Below are positions 36,081 to 45,404 of a stretch of DNA of 64,000 bases, in pieces. Made by a program: the position numbers and the translations under genes. Source of the DNA: Nocardia sp. BMG51109. Its GTDB lineage: Bacteria > Actinomycetota > Actinomycetes > Mycobacteriales > Mycobacteriaceae. Under the pieces are notes generated by a model. The model worked only from the letters and a program-made list of their open reading frames with translations, did no database searches and had not been told where the DNA came from. The stretch is taken from the NCBI RefSeq assembly GCF_000526215.1, contig NZ_JAFQ01000004.1, positions 7,378,001-7,442,000 of the forward strand, in the 5' to 3' direction. How positions within the stretch are numbered: position 1 is the stretch's first letter; the number at the start of each line of letters is the position of its first letter.

Positions 36081-36098
36081 ACAATATGGTCATATTGT
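36081..36098. promoter_or_regulatory. TetR-type operator palindrome
   Basis: ACAATATGGTCATATTGT is a perfect inverted repeat (ACAATATG, GT spacer, CATATTGT), markedly AT-rich in a GC-rich setting. It lies 37 bp before the TetR start and about 130 bp before the divergent gene, the classic site for autoregulation and control of the neighbour. Confidence 0.85.
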
Positions 36099-36134
36099 TT
36101 CACGGTACGCGCACATTGTCTACAGTTGATCTCT

Positions 36135-36785
36135 GTGGACCAGACATCGCCGTTCCCCCGCCCGCCGCAACCGGCCCCCTCGACCATCGATCGCATCCGG
36201 ACGGCCGCGCTGACATGCTTTGCGGCCGAAGGTGTCTCCGCGACGTCACTGCGTGCGGTCGCGACGGCCGCGGGCGTGTCGATCGGGCTGGTGCAGCACC
36301 ATTTCGGCACCAAGGACGGGCTGGTCGCCGCCGTCAACGAGGATGTGCTGCGGACCGTCGCCGACGCCGTGGCCGCCCGGCCGCTGCCCGCACCGCCCGC
36401 CGACACGCTGGGCGAACTGGGCCACCGGGTCACCTCGATCATGACCGGCAACCCCGACGTGGTGGACTATCTCGCCCGCGCCTTCGTCGAGGACGACACC
36501 CTGGCCGCCACCATCTTCGACGGCCTGGTCTCGATCAGCACCGATCAGTGGAGCCAGCTCGCCGCGCACGATCTACTCCAGCCCGAGGTCGACCGGACCT
36601 GGGCCACCCTGCAGCCGCTCGTCCTGGTCCTCGGCACCGTGATCCTGCGCCGCCAGCTCGACCGGCACCTCCCCGAACCGCTCACCACCCCCGCCCAGCT
36701 GCACCGCTGGGATGACGCCGTCGCCCAACTCCTCCGCAGCGGACTGCTCGCCTCGCCGCCACCCGGCGCGGTGCCACACCCATGA
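36135..36785 (+). CDS. TetR-family transcriptional regulator
   Basis: 216 residues from a GTG at 36135. The N-terminal helix-turn-helix (about 17-60: IRTAALTCFAAEGVSATSLRAVATAAGVSIGLVQHHFGTKDGL in overview) is typical TetR, followed by a helical ligand domain. An upstream ATG at 36051 would run the protein through the operator and is unlikely. It probably represses itself and the divergent saccharopine-dehydrogenase-like gene through the palindrome at 36081. The ligand is unknown. Confidence 0.87.
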   Translation: MDQTSPFPRPPQPAPSTIDRIRTAALTCFAAEGVSATSLRAVATAAGVSIGLVQHHFGTKDGLVAAVNEDVLRTVADAVAARPLPAPPADTLGELGHRVTSIMTGNPDVVDYLARAFVEDDTLAATIFDGLVSISTDQWSQLAAHDLLQPEVDRTWATLQPLVLVLGTVILRRQLDRHLPEPLTTPAQLHRWDDAVAQLLRSGLLASPPPGAVPHP

Positions 36786-36952
36786 GAAGACCAGCGTCGA
36801 TGCGTGATTCGGTAGCCTGGCGGACAGGTTCGGCCGACGGCCGCGATACAACCGGCGCAGGTGGTCGGCGTACCACCGCATGCACACGCTCCCGATCGGA
36901 CTCGACGAGATATGACAGATCCTCATCGGGCCGAGGGCAGCGCGCCAGGGCC

Positions 36953-36990
36953 CCGGGACTTCCGGCCACGCCGCGAGGACGTTCGGCCCT
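36953..36990 (+). promoter_or_regulatory. Two DosR/DevR-like boxes
   Basis: GGGACTTCCGGCCA (36955-36968) and AGGACGTTCGGCCCT (36976-36990) both resemble the mycobacterial DosR consensus with a GGGAC half and a GGCCC-type half. They are 21 bp apart, about two helical turns, and lie 35-70 bp upstream of the Rv2004c-like gene. A DevR orthologue is encoded right after that gene. Confidence 0.6.
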
Positions 36991-37025
36991 CCGCGCCCCG
37001 GCAGCCCGGACGGTGTACTGACGAT

Positions 37026-38480
37026 ATGTCGCACGACGAGCCCTTCGCCGTTCTGCACGAGACGCATTCGGCGCTGGTGCTGCTGTGCGGCGACCGCGCC
37101 TACAAGATGAAGAAGCCGGTCGTCACCGACTTTCTCGACTTCGGCACCCGCGAACGCCGCGAGCGAGCCTGCGCGCGGGAACTCGAGCTGAATCGGCGGC
37201 TGGCACCGGACGTCTATCTCGGCGTCGGCGAACTCACCGACCCGGCCGGCGGCCCGGGCGAACCGGTGCTCTGCATGCGCCGGATGCCCGATGCCGCCCG
37301 GCTGTCGAAGACTCTCGCCGATCCCGGCGCCATCGGCCACATCCTGCCGGATCTGGTGCACCTGCTCACCCGCTTCCACGACGGCGCCGACCGCGGCCCC
37401 GGCATCGACCGCGACGCGACGGTGGAGGCGCTGCGCGAGCGATGGTCCTCGCTGCTGAGCGGGCTCAGCGAGCCGCCGATCACGGCGGACCTCGTCGGCA
37501 GACTGCACGATCGGGTGCACCGCTATCTCGACGGCCGGAAACCGTTGTTCGACAAGCGGATCGCCACCGGCCGCATCGTCGACGGGCACGGCGATCTGCG
37601 CGCCGGCGACATCTTCGTGCTGCCCGACGGCTTCCGCGTGCTGGACTGCCTGGACTTCGACGACGAACTGCGGCACGTCGACCGCCTCGACGACATCGCC
37701 TTCCTGGCCATGGATCTGGAGTTCCGCGGACACCCCGAACTCGCCGGCACCCTCGTCGACGACTACCTGGCGGGCACCGACGATCCGGCCCCGGAATCGC
37801 TGCGCCACCACTACATCGCCTACCGGGCGACGGTACGCGCCAAGGTCGACTGCATCCGTCACCAGCAGGGCGACGCCGAGGCGGCCGAACACGCCACCCG
37901 CCACGTCGATCTCGCGCTGCGCCACCTGGACGCCGGCGCCGTCCGCCTGGCGCTGGTCGGCGGCCTGCCCGGGACCGGGAAATCCACGGTGGCGCAACGG
38001 CTCGCCCACGAGACCGGCGCGATCCTGCTGTCCAGCGACCATATTCGGAGCATCCGGCGCGCACAGGGCGTGCTGACCGGGCCGAGCGGGGCCTACGGCG
38101 CCGGCGCCTACCGCCCCGGCGCGCGCGCCCAGGTGTACTCGGTGCTGCGCGCCGAGGCCCGCACGCTGCTCGAGGCCGGCCGCTCCGTGGTGCTCGACGC
38201 CAGCTGGACCGACGCCGGCGAACGTCGCCGCGCCGCGCGGCTGGCCGCGGACACCGGCGCCGACCTGATCGAATTGCAGTGCACCGCACCAGAATCGGTG
38301 ACGGCGGAACGGATCGCGGCCCGATCGGGCGGCGAATCCGAGGCGACCCCCGCGATCGCCACGGCCATGGCCGCCGACCGGGCGCCGTGGCCCGAGGCCG
38401 ACATCCTCGACACCACCGAGCCGCTCCCCGACACCGTACGCACCGCCGTGCGCGCCTGGCGGCGGGGAATGCCACTATGA
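37026..38480 (+). CDS. Phosphotransferase-like / AAA ATPase bifunctional protein (Rv2004c-like)
   Basis: 484 residues from the ATG at 37026. The N-terminal half is like aminoglycoside/small-molecule kinases (RAYKMKKPV lysine region, [10 protein letters not shown] catalytic loop, then [10 protein letters not shown]). The C-terminal half is a P-loop kinase-type domain ([11 protein letters not shown]alker A at about residue 310, then [12 protein letters not shown]). This two-domain layout is that of M. tuberculosis Rv2004c, a member of the DosR dormancy regulon; the substrates are not known. Two DosR-like boxes lie just upstream and devR follows 58 bp after the stop codon, so control by hypoxia or redox signals through DevR is likely. 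Confidence 0.85.
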   Translation: MSHDEPFAVLHETHSALVLLCGDRAYKMKKPVVTDFLDFGTRERRERACARELELNRRLAPDVYLGVGELTDPAGGPGEPVLCMRRMPDAARLSKTLADPGAIGHILPDLVHLLTRFHDGADRGPGIDRDATVEALRERWSSLLSGLSEPPITADLVGRLHDRVHRYLDGRKPLFDKRIATGRIVDGHGDLRAGDIFVLPDGFRVLDCLDFDDELRHVDRLDDIAFLAMDLEFRGHPELAGTLVDDYLAGTDDPAPESLRHHYIAYRATVRAKVDCIRHQQGDAEAAEHATRHVDLALRHLDAGAVRLALVGGLPGTGKSTVAQRLAHETGAILLSSDHIRSIRRAQGVLTGPSGAYGAGAYRPGARAQVYSVLRAEARTLLEAGRSVVLDASWTDAGERRRAARLAADTGADLIELQCTAPESVTAERIAARSGGESEATPAIATAMAADRAPWPEADILDTTEPLPDTVRTAVRAWRRGMPL

Positions 38481-38538
38481 CCGGCCGATTTTCGAACTAT
38501 CGTGGAACCGTCGGCAACACCTCGAAGGGATGCCACCC

Positions 38539-39186
38539 ATGATCACAGTTTTCCTGGTCGACGACCACGAAATCGTCCGGCGCGGCCTGGTCGACCTGCT
38601 GTCCGAGGATCCGGAGCTGAGCGTGGTCGGCGAGGCCGGCACCGTCTCGCAGGCACTGGCCCGGATCCCGGCGCTGCGGCCCGACGTCGCCGTGCTCGAC
38701 GTCCGGCTGCCCGACGGCAACGGCATCGAACTGTGCCGCGACCTGCTGTCGAGCCTGGACGACCTGCGCTGCCTGATCCTCACCTCGTTCACCGACGAGC
38801 AGGCCATGCTCGACGCGATCCTCGCCGGCGCCAGCGGCTACGTCGTCAAGGACGTGAAGGGCATGGAGCTGGCCCAGGCGGTCAAGGACGTCGGGTCCGG
38901 CCGGTCGCTGCTGGACAATCGGGCCGCCGCGGCGCTGATGGACCGGCTGCGGCGTGGCACCGAGCCGGAGGGCCCGCTGACGACGCTGACCGAGCAGGAG
39001 CGCAAGCTGCTCGACCTGCTGGGCGAGGGCCTGACCAACCGGCAGATCGCCGAGCGGATGTTCCTCGCCGAGAAGACCGTGAAGAACTACGTCTCGCGGC
39101 TGCTGACCAAGCTGGGCATGGAGCGTCGCACACAGGCCGCGGTCTACGCCTCGAAACTCCGTAGCGGACAGTCACGTTCGCGCTGA
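38539..39186 (+). CDS. devR: DevR/DosR-type response regulator
   Basis: 215 residues, NarL/LuxR class. Receiver domain (about 1-120) has Asp 8/9, phospho-acceptor Asp 54 (VLDVRLPDG) and Lys 104 region (VVKDVKGME). The C-terminal LuxR helix-turn-helix (about 145-205) has [25 protein letters not shown]. Long stretches match mycobacterial DevR as I know it (for example [18 protein letters not shown]), so orthology is confident. DevR activates the hypoxia/NO/CO dormancy genes. The start at 38539 follows AAGGGA and gives the DevR N-terminus; an ATG at 38530 adds three residues. Unlike in M. tuberculosis, no devS-type kinase gene follows. Confidence 0.93.
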   Translation: MITVFLVDDHEIVRRGLVDLLSEDPELSVVGEAGTVSQALARIPALRPDVAVLDVRLPDGNGIELCRDLLSSLDDLRCLILTSFTDEQAMLDAILAGASGYVVKDVKGMELAQAVKDVGSGRSLLDNRAAAALMDRLRRGTEPEGPLTTLTEQERKLLDLLGEGLTNRQIAERMFLAEKTVKNYVSRLLTKLGMERRTQAAVYASKLRSGQSRSR

Positions 39187-39222
39187 CTGCCCAGTCACGT
39201 TCGCACCGACCGCCCGGCGGCC

Positions 39223-39732
39223 TCAGGACGCGAGTCCGGTGTCGAAAGCCGCGCGCTCGACCAGCCGGATCCCCGTGACGAGCGTCGGCTCGATCGCGAG
39301 CACGCCGTCGGTGCCCGGATCGGCCCACCCCCGCAGCACCCGCGCGTACCGGGCCAGGCGTCCGGGATCGGTGACGGGGCGGGCCAGGCCGGTCACGACG
39401 ACCGACCAGCCCACCCGCCGGACGGGATCGATGTCGTCGGCCTCGAAGGCGACCACCACCGCGAGGTCCGGGCGCACCACGTCGGTCACCCGGGCGCGCA
39501 CGATGATCTCTCCGCCGTCGACGTAGTGGTTGACCGTGCGAATGGCCGGCAGCGCCTCCCGGGTGAACACCACGCGCCCGAACGGCGCGCCGGCCACCAA
39601 CCGCAGTGCCTCGGAGCGGCCGATATCCGTCACCGCGCGGGGCACGCGGCCGTCGCCGGGCCCACCGTCGGAACGACCGATACGACCGCCGGAACGACCC
39701 GCACCGGCCGACCCTGGATCGAACGAACCCAC
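39223..39732 (-). CDS. Pyridoxamine-5'-phosphate-oxidase-like flavin-binding protein
   Basis: 169 residues, GTG start after AGAGAGGAGG. A Gly/Arg-rich N-terminal ~30 residues precede a split-barrel PNPOx-like domain (ALRLVAGAPFGRVVF ... AIRTVNHYVDGGEIIVRA ... DLAVVVAFEADDID ... GWSVVVTGLARPV). Such proteins bind FMN, F420 or heme; members of this type (for example Rv3129) lie in the mycobacterial DosR regulon, which fits its position convergent with devR. The exact reaction is unknown. Confidence 0.85.
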   Translation of the reverse strand: MGSFDPGSAGAGRSGGRIGRSDGGPGDGRVPRAVTDIGRSEALRLVAGAPFGRVVFTREALPAIRTVNHYVDGGEIIVRARVTDVVRPDLAVVVAFEADDIDPVRRVGWSVVVTGLARPVTDPGRLARYARVLRGWADPGTDGVLAIEPTLVTGIRLVERAAFDTGLAS

Positions 39733-40394
39733 GTCAACCTCCTCTCTGCACTTGCGGAACAGGCCGACCCCCTTCGACCCCCCATTCCAGCACCGGCCCC
39801 CTCCGGCCGACAGAGAAGAAGGTCACTTGTCCAACTTCCCGATCGGCCCGGCCATCCGGCCACGATCGAGTTCCGGCCGTGACCCGGCGCGCCGTCCGGC
39901 AGCGCGGTGCGAGCGGCCGCTCGCCGATATCCGACTCTCCGCGCGGGATGATTCCGAGCGCCCCGGCGGAACTCCCCCGAAGGCGCGCGCCGGGGCGTTC
40001 GAATCGAAGCGCGGCCGCCGCGAATCATCGCATTGCGCTTGGAGCACACCGAGGTTGCGTGCGGATAGCGGCGACTCGGCAGCGCTTTCGGATATGGATG
40101 CGAGGAATTATGTTGTTGCATATGTGAAGTCGGTGCGCCGCAGCTCTGCCATACACCCTGTTCAGCACCATATATCGAAAGAACGCACCGACCGCGAGCG
40201 CACTACCGCCCGAACCGATTTCGCACCGAGCACAAACGCGGAAAGAAAGTTCATGTGATAGCTCACAGTGTGCTGAACTCGGCGCTATCGCTAATCTGAA
40301 TACCGTCGATCTCCCCGATGGAGTTTCGATGTCGGATACGAAGAAGGGTCGGCCGGGTTGTGGTTCGTGCACGGACCGCCGCCCGGCCGACTTT
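39733..40394. other. Intergenic 660 bp, no gene recognised
   Basis: Contains a lower-GC tract at 40080-40320. Open frames crossing it lack start signals and family character. It presumably holds the promoter of the PNPOx-like gene near 39740-39840. No clear hairpin or repeat was seen. Confidence 0.5.
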
Positions 40395-41636
40395 CTATGG
40401 CAGCGGCGAAGCGAGTAACGGACCACGGGCCGCCATCGCGGGTCCGTCGGTGAACTGGCGGACGACGAGCGCGGAGCGCAGCTGCCACAGTCCCCCCGAC
40501 TCGGCCGGATCGCGGCCGGTGAGCTGACCGATCCGCTTGAGCCGGTAATCCAGGGTGTTGACGTGGATCCGCAGCTCGCGGGCGGTGCGCTGACGGTTCA
40601 GATTGTTGGCGAGATGGCGGGCGAGGGTCTGCAGCAGTTCCGGGTGGCCGTCCAGCGGCGCCAGCACGGCGCGCAGGGCGTCGCGGCCGGGCCCCGGGCG
40701 GGTGAGCTGGAAGTGCAGACCGAGATCGTTCATCCGGTACAGACCGGGCTCGACGTGCAGAACCACCGCCGTATCGAGAAGTTCGTGCGCCTGCCGGGCG
40801 ACGACCGACACCTCCGCCGGGGCGGCGGCCAGGGCGGCGGCGACGAACGGGCACTGCGCGACCTGCGACAGCTCGGCCACCAACGGGCCGAGTTCGTCGC
40901 CGGTGACCAGGTCGACCGGCAGCAGCAGGGTGCCGCCGTCGGCGCCGAGCAGCGACAGCGCGTTCGGCCCGTACCGGTGCGCCAGCGCGGCGTCGATGCA
41001 GTGCACCGTGGTGTTCCGCACCGCGTCGAGTCCGCGCAGCACGGTGCCGGTGGGCGCCGGCAGCGCCATCGCCACGACGTGGTATTCGTCGGCGATCGCC
41101 AGTCCGCAGTGCCGCGCCATCGGCCCGGCGAGCTCACCGCGCAGCAGGGCCACGGCCAGGTTGCGGGTGGCGGCGTGATGCGAATCCGACGGTGCGGGCA
41201 GCTGCCGCGTGTAGGCGCGGGTCAGGCGGACATGGATCGACTCCAGGACGTCGAGTTGCCGCCGGGTCGCGCTCATCGCCGCGCCCACGTCGACGGGCGC
41301 GGCATGTACGTAGGCGGAATCGGCGCCCAGGCGGAATCCCTCGTGCACCGCCTGCTGCAGCCGGTCCAGCCCGATGCCGCGATCGGCCCAGTGCCGGGCG
41401 ATCACCTCCAGGCGCGCGACGCGATCGGCGATATCCTCACCGCGGAAGACATCCAGCGCCACCTCCATACACGAACGAACGACGCCGACCGCGGTATCGG
41501 CCGCGCCGGCATTCCCCTCGGAATCGCTCGTCGCCTCCGCACTCGCGGGCCGCGGCGCGTGGCCCGACGTCACCGCGGTGACCGGCCGATGGCGCGGCAG
41601 TGCTGTCGGCTGCTGAACCGAGTCGGTAACCGTCAC
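40395..41636 (-). CDS. PucR/CdaR-family transcriptional regulator
   Basis: 413 residues from a GTG at 41636, four bases after GGGAG (an ATG at 41654 is also open). The first ~45 residues are low complexity. The middle part is the helical/GGDEF-like sensor region common in actinobacterial PucR proteins, and the C-terminus (about 350-395) holds the PucR helix-turn-helix LNRQRTARELRIHVNTLDYR. Such regulators control purine, amino acid or lipid catabolism; no linked target is evident, though the desaturase follows 475 bp away on the same strand upstream. Confidence 0.88.
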   Translation of the reverse strand: MTVTDSVQQPTALPRHRPVTAVTSGHAPRPASAEATSDSEGNAGAADTAVGVVRSCMEVALDVFRGEDIADRVARLEVIARHWADRGIGLDRLQQAVHEGFRLGADSAYVHAAPVDVGAAMSATRRQLDVLESIHVRLTRAYTRQLPAPSDSHHAATRNLAVALLRGELAGPMARHCGLAIADEYHVVAMALPAPTGTVLRGLDAVRNTTVHCIDAALAHRYGPNALSLLGADGGTLLLPVDLVTGDELGPLVAELSQVAQCPFVAAALAAAPAEVSVVARQAHELLDTAVVLHVEPGLYRMNDLGLHFQLTRPGPGRDALRAVLAPLDGHPELLQTLARHLANNLNRQRTARELRIHVNTLDYRLKRIGQLTGRDPAESGGLWQLRSALVVRQFTDGPAMAARGPLLASPLP

Positions 41637-42111
41637 TGAACTCCCTTCCCACATGCAATGTCTGTGACGCGCGGTAGCAGCATCCTACCGAGGCGGTGAA
41701 CACATGTGCACCGAAATGGGCGAATCGACCGAAGACGCAATAATGCGTTCTCCCTGCTCACCGGCCATACGAGCGACGTGGCCGACGCCAGAGTACCGGT
41801 CGTCGGCGGCAGCCGGGCCGATCCGCCGACGAAACGGAATCCGGTGGCGCCCCACCGCTTTCCCGGCACGCGGCGGCCGAGTCCGGCGACACCGGCCCGG
41901 CGGTTCGCGACCGGTTGCTCCTGCGGGATCACGGCCGGCGCGGCCGGGCCGCTGAACGGATGCCGTCCCGCACTGCGCGGACGGCAGGCCCACCGTCGGT
42001 ACCGAATATCCGACGCCGACACCGTATATCGAACGCCGACGAAACGGCCTGCGACGGAACGACTATGGCCGGTCGCGGTGCTACGACCCGATCGAGGGAG
42101 GTCGTCTTCGG
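41637..42111. other. Intergenic 475 bp with a short direct repeat
   Basis: Two ~20-bp near-repeats starting ATATCCGACGCCGAC and ATATCGAACGCCGAC lie at about 42006-42045. No gene or clear promoter was recognised. Confidence 0.45.
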
Positions 42112-43344
42112 TTATGCGCCAGGTTGTTTCGGCGCACCGGCTGCCACCGGCTCCGGCTCGGCCGGCCAGGTGGCCTTGCCGACGGCGTTCAGGTGACGCA
42201 GCGCCTGGGAGTAGGAATCCAGCAGGCCGGTCTCGCAGTACGGCACGCCCCGCTCGGCGCAGAACCGCGCCACCAGCGGCCGCGCCCGGCGCAGGCTGGG
42301 CCGCGGCATCGCCGGGAACAGATGGTGTTCGATCTGATAGTTCAAGCCGCCCAGCGCGATATCGGTGAACCGGCCGCCGCGCACGTTGCGGGAGGTGAGC
42401 ACCTGCCGGCGCAGGAAATCGGCGGACTCGCCGGGGGTCAGCACCGCCATCCCCTTGTGGTTGGGTGCGAAGGTACAGCCCATGTAGAGCCCGAACAGGC
42501 CCTGCTGCACGGCGATGAATACCACCGCCTTGACCGGCGACAGCACCCCGAACACCACGATCAGGTAGCCGAGCGCGTGGGCGCCCAGCAGCGCGCCCTC
42601 CCAGAAGCGATCCCGGATGTCCCAGGACGCCACGGCCTTGGCGCTCGCGCCGTGCAGGCTCCATCCCTCCAGCAGCAGCATCGGGAAGAACAGCCACGCC
42701 TGATACCGGAAGATCAGCCGCCGCAGGCCCCGCCCGGCGCGGGCCCGGCCGTCGGAATGCGCCAGCACACCCATGATGTCGGGGTCGGCGTCCTCGGTGT
42801 TGGGGTGGGCGTGGTGCCGGTTGTGATTGCTGGTCCACCAGCCGATGCTCACCCCGATGGCGAGATTGCCGGCGATCAGCCCGAACAGGTGGTTGGCCCG
42901 GCGGGTGCGAAAGATCTGCCGATGCCCGGCATCGTGGCCGAGAAAGGCGAACTGCGGGAAGACCACCGCGAGCGCCACGGCGACCGCCAGCTGCCACCAC
43001 GAGTCGCCCACCAGGACGAACGCCACCCACCCGGCCAGCCAGGCGGCCGCCGCGAACCCGGCCACCCAGACGTAGTAGCGCACCCGCCGCTCCAGCAGTC
43101 CGGCCTGCCGCACCCGGCGCATCAGCATCGCGTACTCGCTGCCGCGCACCACCGGCGGCCCGGTGTGCGCCGGCGACTCGGCGACCACCTCCGGCTCGGC
43201 GACCACCGGCGACCCCGCTACCACGGCCGACCCCACTACCACCGCCGGCTCAGTGGCCACCGGCGGCCCGATCGCCGGCGGCACGCGCTGCACGGTGCCG
43301 GATCGCAGCGCGACCCGCCCGATCGAGTTGTCCCAGTTGTCCAT
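42112..43344 (-). CDS. Membrane fatty acid desaturase
   Basis: 410 residues from the ATG at 43344. Three histidine boxes bind the di-iron centre: GHDAGH, HNRHHAH and QIEHHLF, the last with the Gln of front-end/acyl-lipid (linoleoyl-CoA-desaturase-like, DesA3-like) enzymes. About four membrane helices lie between the boxes. It introduces a double bond into an acyl chain; the position is not predictable. The N-terminal ~65 residues are an unusual Pro/Val/Glu low-complexity tail with internal near-repeats (VVVGSAVVAGSPVVAEPEVV). The start has no good ribosome-binding site, so a later start after this tail should be considered. Confidence 0.9.
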   Translation of the reverse strand: MDNWDNSIGRVALRSGTVQRVPPAIGPPVATEPAVVVGSAVVAGSPVVAEPEVVAESPAHTGPPVVRGSEYAMLMRRVRQAGLLERRVRYYVWVAGFAAAAWLAGWVAFVLVGDSWWQLAVAVALAVVFPQFAFLGHDAGHRQIFRTRRANHLFGLIAGNLAIGVSIGWWTSNHNRHHAHPNTEDADPDIMGVLAHSDGRARAGRGLRRLIFRYQAWLFFPMLLLEGWSLHGASAKAVASWDIRDRFWEGALLGAHALGYLIVVFGVLSPVKAVVFIAVQQGLFGLYMGCTFAPNHKGMAVLTPGESADFLRRQVLTSRNVRGGRFTDIALGGLNYQIEHHLFPAMPRPSLRRARPLVARFCAERGVPYCETGLLDSYSQALRHLNAVGKATWPAEPEPVAAGAPKQPGA

Positions 43345-43709
43345 TGCCACGCACGGCCTGCCCGTCCTGCTCCGATAGTCGTTGCCCGGGGTCGCACCAG
43401 TCGCCCGGAACCTGTCCGCCCTGCGCCGTGCCCTGCCGACGATCGGCGCTCGCGAATGCACGGCCGGTATGCCAGCCTGGCACACCGACACATCTGCCGA
43501 GTGAACGAAGACACCGATCGACGACACAACCGCGTGACGATCCGTTCGAAAACTACTGCAACCCAACGGTCCCGCAAACCCTGGACACCGGCGTTCCCGA
43601 GCCGCCGGCTCCGGCGTGCCGCCGAACTACCGCGAGCCTACCCGGCCCGCCGTCGCCGGGGCCGACGAGCGCCGGCCGAACCCCCTAGTCACCCCGCGAA
43701 CCCGGCACG
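43345..43709. other. Intergenic 365 bp upstream of the desaturase
   Basis: Contains the desaturase promoter by position. Nothing else was recognised. Confidence 0.5.
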
Positions 43710-44453
43710 TCACCACCACTCGACGACGTCGCCGAGGACCTGCTGACAATTCTGTTCGCAGTAGTCGCGGTAGGACTCCAGATGCTCGCGCATCAGCCGC
43801 TCGGCCTCGCCGGCGTCGTGGTTCTCGACGGCCTCGGTGATCCGCCGACGGTCGAGCCCGACGCCCTCGCGCCGATCTTCCGGCAACATCACGGCCTCCA
43901 TCCGGACCGCCCAGATATCCCGCAGCGCCCGAGCGGTCAGGGCGAGGATCGGATTGCCGCCGGCCGCGCAGAGCACGGCATGGAAGTCGGAATGCTCGGT
44001 GCCGGAGCCGGCCTGGAGCGAACTCCCCAGGAAGCCGCGCAGCGCCGCACCCGCCTCGGGACCCGGCCGGGCCGCGGCCTGGGCCGCCAGCGTCGGCTCC
44101 AGCGTCACCCGGGCGTTCAGCAGATCCCGCAGGGTGGCGCCGAGGGATTGGAAGTGCAGGGTGGACATGCTGCCGTAGCCCCGGCCGTCGGTGCTGCCGA
44201 CGACGGGCCCGCCGCCGCTGCCGGTGCGGATCGAGATGAGGCCGTTGATCTCCAGGATGCGCATGGCCTCGCGGACCGACGCCTTGCCGACGTTGAACCG
44301 CTCGCACATCGCGCTCTCCGCGGGCAGTTGCGCCCCGGGCGGCAGCTGCTGATCGCCGATGTCGTGCAGCACCTGGCGGGCGATGAGTTCCGACAGCTTC
44401 TCCGAGCGCACCTCGCCGAGCCGCCGGCGCGTCCCCGGCCTGGCTCCGCTCAC
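43710..44453 (-). CDS. GntR/FadR-family transcriptional regulator
   Basis: 247 residues. Winged helix (about 15-80) with GAQLPAESAMCERFNVGKAS and VREAMRILEINGLI, followed by an all-helical FCD ligand domain with metal-binding His positions (DFHAVL, REHLESY). FadR-subfamily proteins respond to carboxylic acids or acyl-CoA. A short GTTC-N5-GAAC palindrome lies 34 bp upstream. Its neighbours are the desaturase (365 bp downstream) and the mycofactocin regulator upstream; control of either is only a guess. Confidence 0.9.
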   Translation of the reverse strand: MSGARPGTRRRLGEVRSEKLSELIARQVLHDIGDQQLPPGAQLPAESAMCERFNVGKASVREAMRILEINGLISIRTGSGGGPVVGSTDGRGYGSMSTLHFQSLGATLRDLLNARVTLEPTLAAQAAARPGPEAGAALRGFLGSSLQAGSGTEHSDFHAVLCAAGGNPILALTARALRDIWAVRMEAVMLPEDRREGVGLDRRRITEAVENHDAGEAERLMREHLESYRDYCEQNCQQVLGDVVEWW

Positions 44454-44486
44454 CGGGCCACCCCACTGTTCATGGCGGCAGTCTAC

Positions 44487-44499
44487 GTTCTATTCGAAC
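44487..44499. promoter_or_regulatory. Possible GntR operator
   Basis: GTTCTATTCGAAC, an inverted repeat of four-base arms in an AT-richer patch just upstream of the GntR/FadR gene. Short, so only suggestive. Confidence 0.35.
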
Positions 44500-44610
44500 A
44501 ATGCGCACATTAGCAAGCGAGGCTAACCACTTTCCGCACCCACGCTCCGATACCGGTCGACGCCGGGCGCCCGCCACCGCCCGGGCCCGACCACGAACCG
44601 CCGCGGTGGC

Positions 44611-45243
44611 TCAGAGCGCGAATCCCGAGTTCAGGCCGCTCATCGCGCGGTCGAGTACGTCGGCCAGATCCTCGCCGGGGCGGTCGAGCCAGTGTTCGTA
44701 ACCGGCCACGGCGACGCCCAGCGCACAGTGCGAAATCACCTGCGGGCGCAGCTCGTTCGCCGCCACGCCCAGCCGGGCGGCGGCGAACTCGGCCACCACA
44801 TCGCGCCACTCCCGATAGCGCAATGTCGAATGCGCTTGCAGCGCGGGTACTTTCAGGATCAGCTCCATCCGCTTGCGATGCCACGGCACCTGCGCGGGAT
44901 CGAAGCGGTTGAACTCGACCACGACGGTGCGCACGGCGTCCATGACCGGCTGCTCCGGCGGGCACCGCGCGAACAGCTCGCGCATGGCCTGCAACTGCTC
45001 GGTGAAGCTGCCCCAGACGACGTCGTTCTTCGACTCGAAGTAGCGGAAGAACGTCCGCTTGCTCACGCCCACCGCCGCGGCGATGCCCTCGACGGTGGTC
45101 TCGTCGAACCCGTCCCGCTCGAACAGCTCGAACGCGGCGCGCTCCAACTCGACGGGGCTGGTCGAGGGCCTGCGACCGGCCCGGCCGCGCACGCCCGGCG
45201 ATTGCCCGGAAGTCACCCCTTCCTTTTTGTCACCCAGTGCCAT
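44611..45243 (-). CDS. mftR: MftR-type TetR regulator of the mycofactocin locus
   Basis: 210 residues from the ATG at 45243. TetR helix-turn-helix about 27-75 (GFDETTVEGIAAAVGVSKRT, then FFRYFESKNDVVW) and a helical ligand domain with the RMELILKVPALQAHSTLRYREW segment typical of the MftR group. It is divergent from mftA with only 50 bp between start codons, so it very likely binds there and controls both directions. In mycobacteria MftR responds to acyl-CoA; that is carried over by family, not seen here. The ribosome-binding site is poor. Confidence 0.87.
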   Translation of the reverse strand: MALGDKKEGVTSGQSPGVRGRAGRRPSTSPVELERAAFELFERDGFDETTVEGIAAAVGVSKRTFFRYFESKNDVVWGSFTEQLQAMRELFARCPPEQPVMDAVRTVVVEFNRFDPAQVPWHRKRMELILKVPALQAHSTLRYREWRDVVAEFAAARLGVAANELRPQVISHCALGVAVAGYEHWLDRPGEDLADVLDRAMSGLNSGFAL

Positions 45244-45293
45244 TATGATGCCGTTCACACCCTGTTTCCCGATCACACCCCGGAGGAGCGATC

Positions 45294-45404
45294 ATGAACG
45301 AATCCGTCACCAGCCAGACAGTAGTCTCCGACGACGCCGCGCTGGTCGAGGACGACCTGCTCGTCGAGGAGGTCTCGATCGATGGCATGTGCGGTGTCTA
45401 CTGA
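45294..45404 (+). CDS. mftA: Mycofactocin precursor peptide
   Basis: 36 residues, too small for routine gene calling but unmistakable: an acidic leader (VEDDLLVEEVSIDG) ending in IDGMCGVY, whose C-terminal Val-Tyr pair becomes the redox cofactor core. The ATG follows GGAGGAG by a few bases. MftC, with MftB as carrier, decarboxylates and cyclises the Val-Tyr end, MftE cleaves it off, MftD oxidises it and MftF adds sugars. mftB overlaps its 3' end in another frame. Confidence 0.97.
   Translation: MNESVTSQTVVSDDAALVEDDLLVEEVSIDGMCGVY

Noticed and set aside
39530..40258. 242-residue plus-strand frame across the PNPOx-like gene and the intergenic region
   Set aside because: Overlaps the real gene antisense and has no start signal or family.
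45244..45249. TATGAT as the mftA -10 element
   Set aside because: A good hexamer, but no -35 at suitable spacing was found and it overlaps the mftR start; not listed as a feature.
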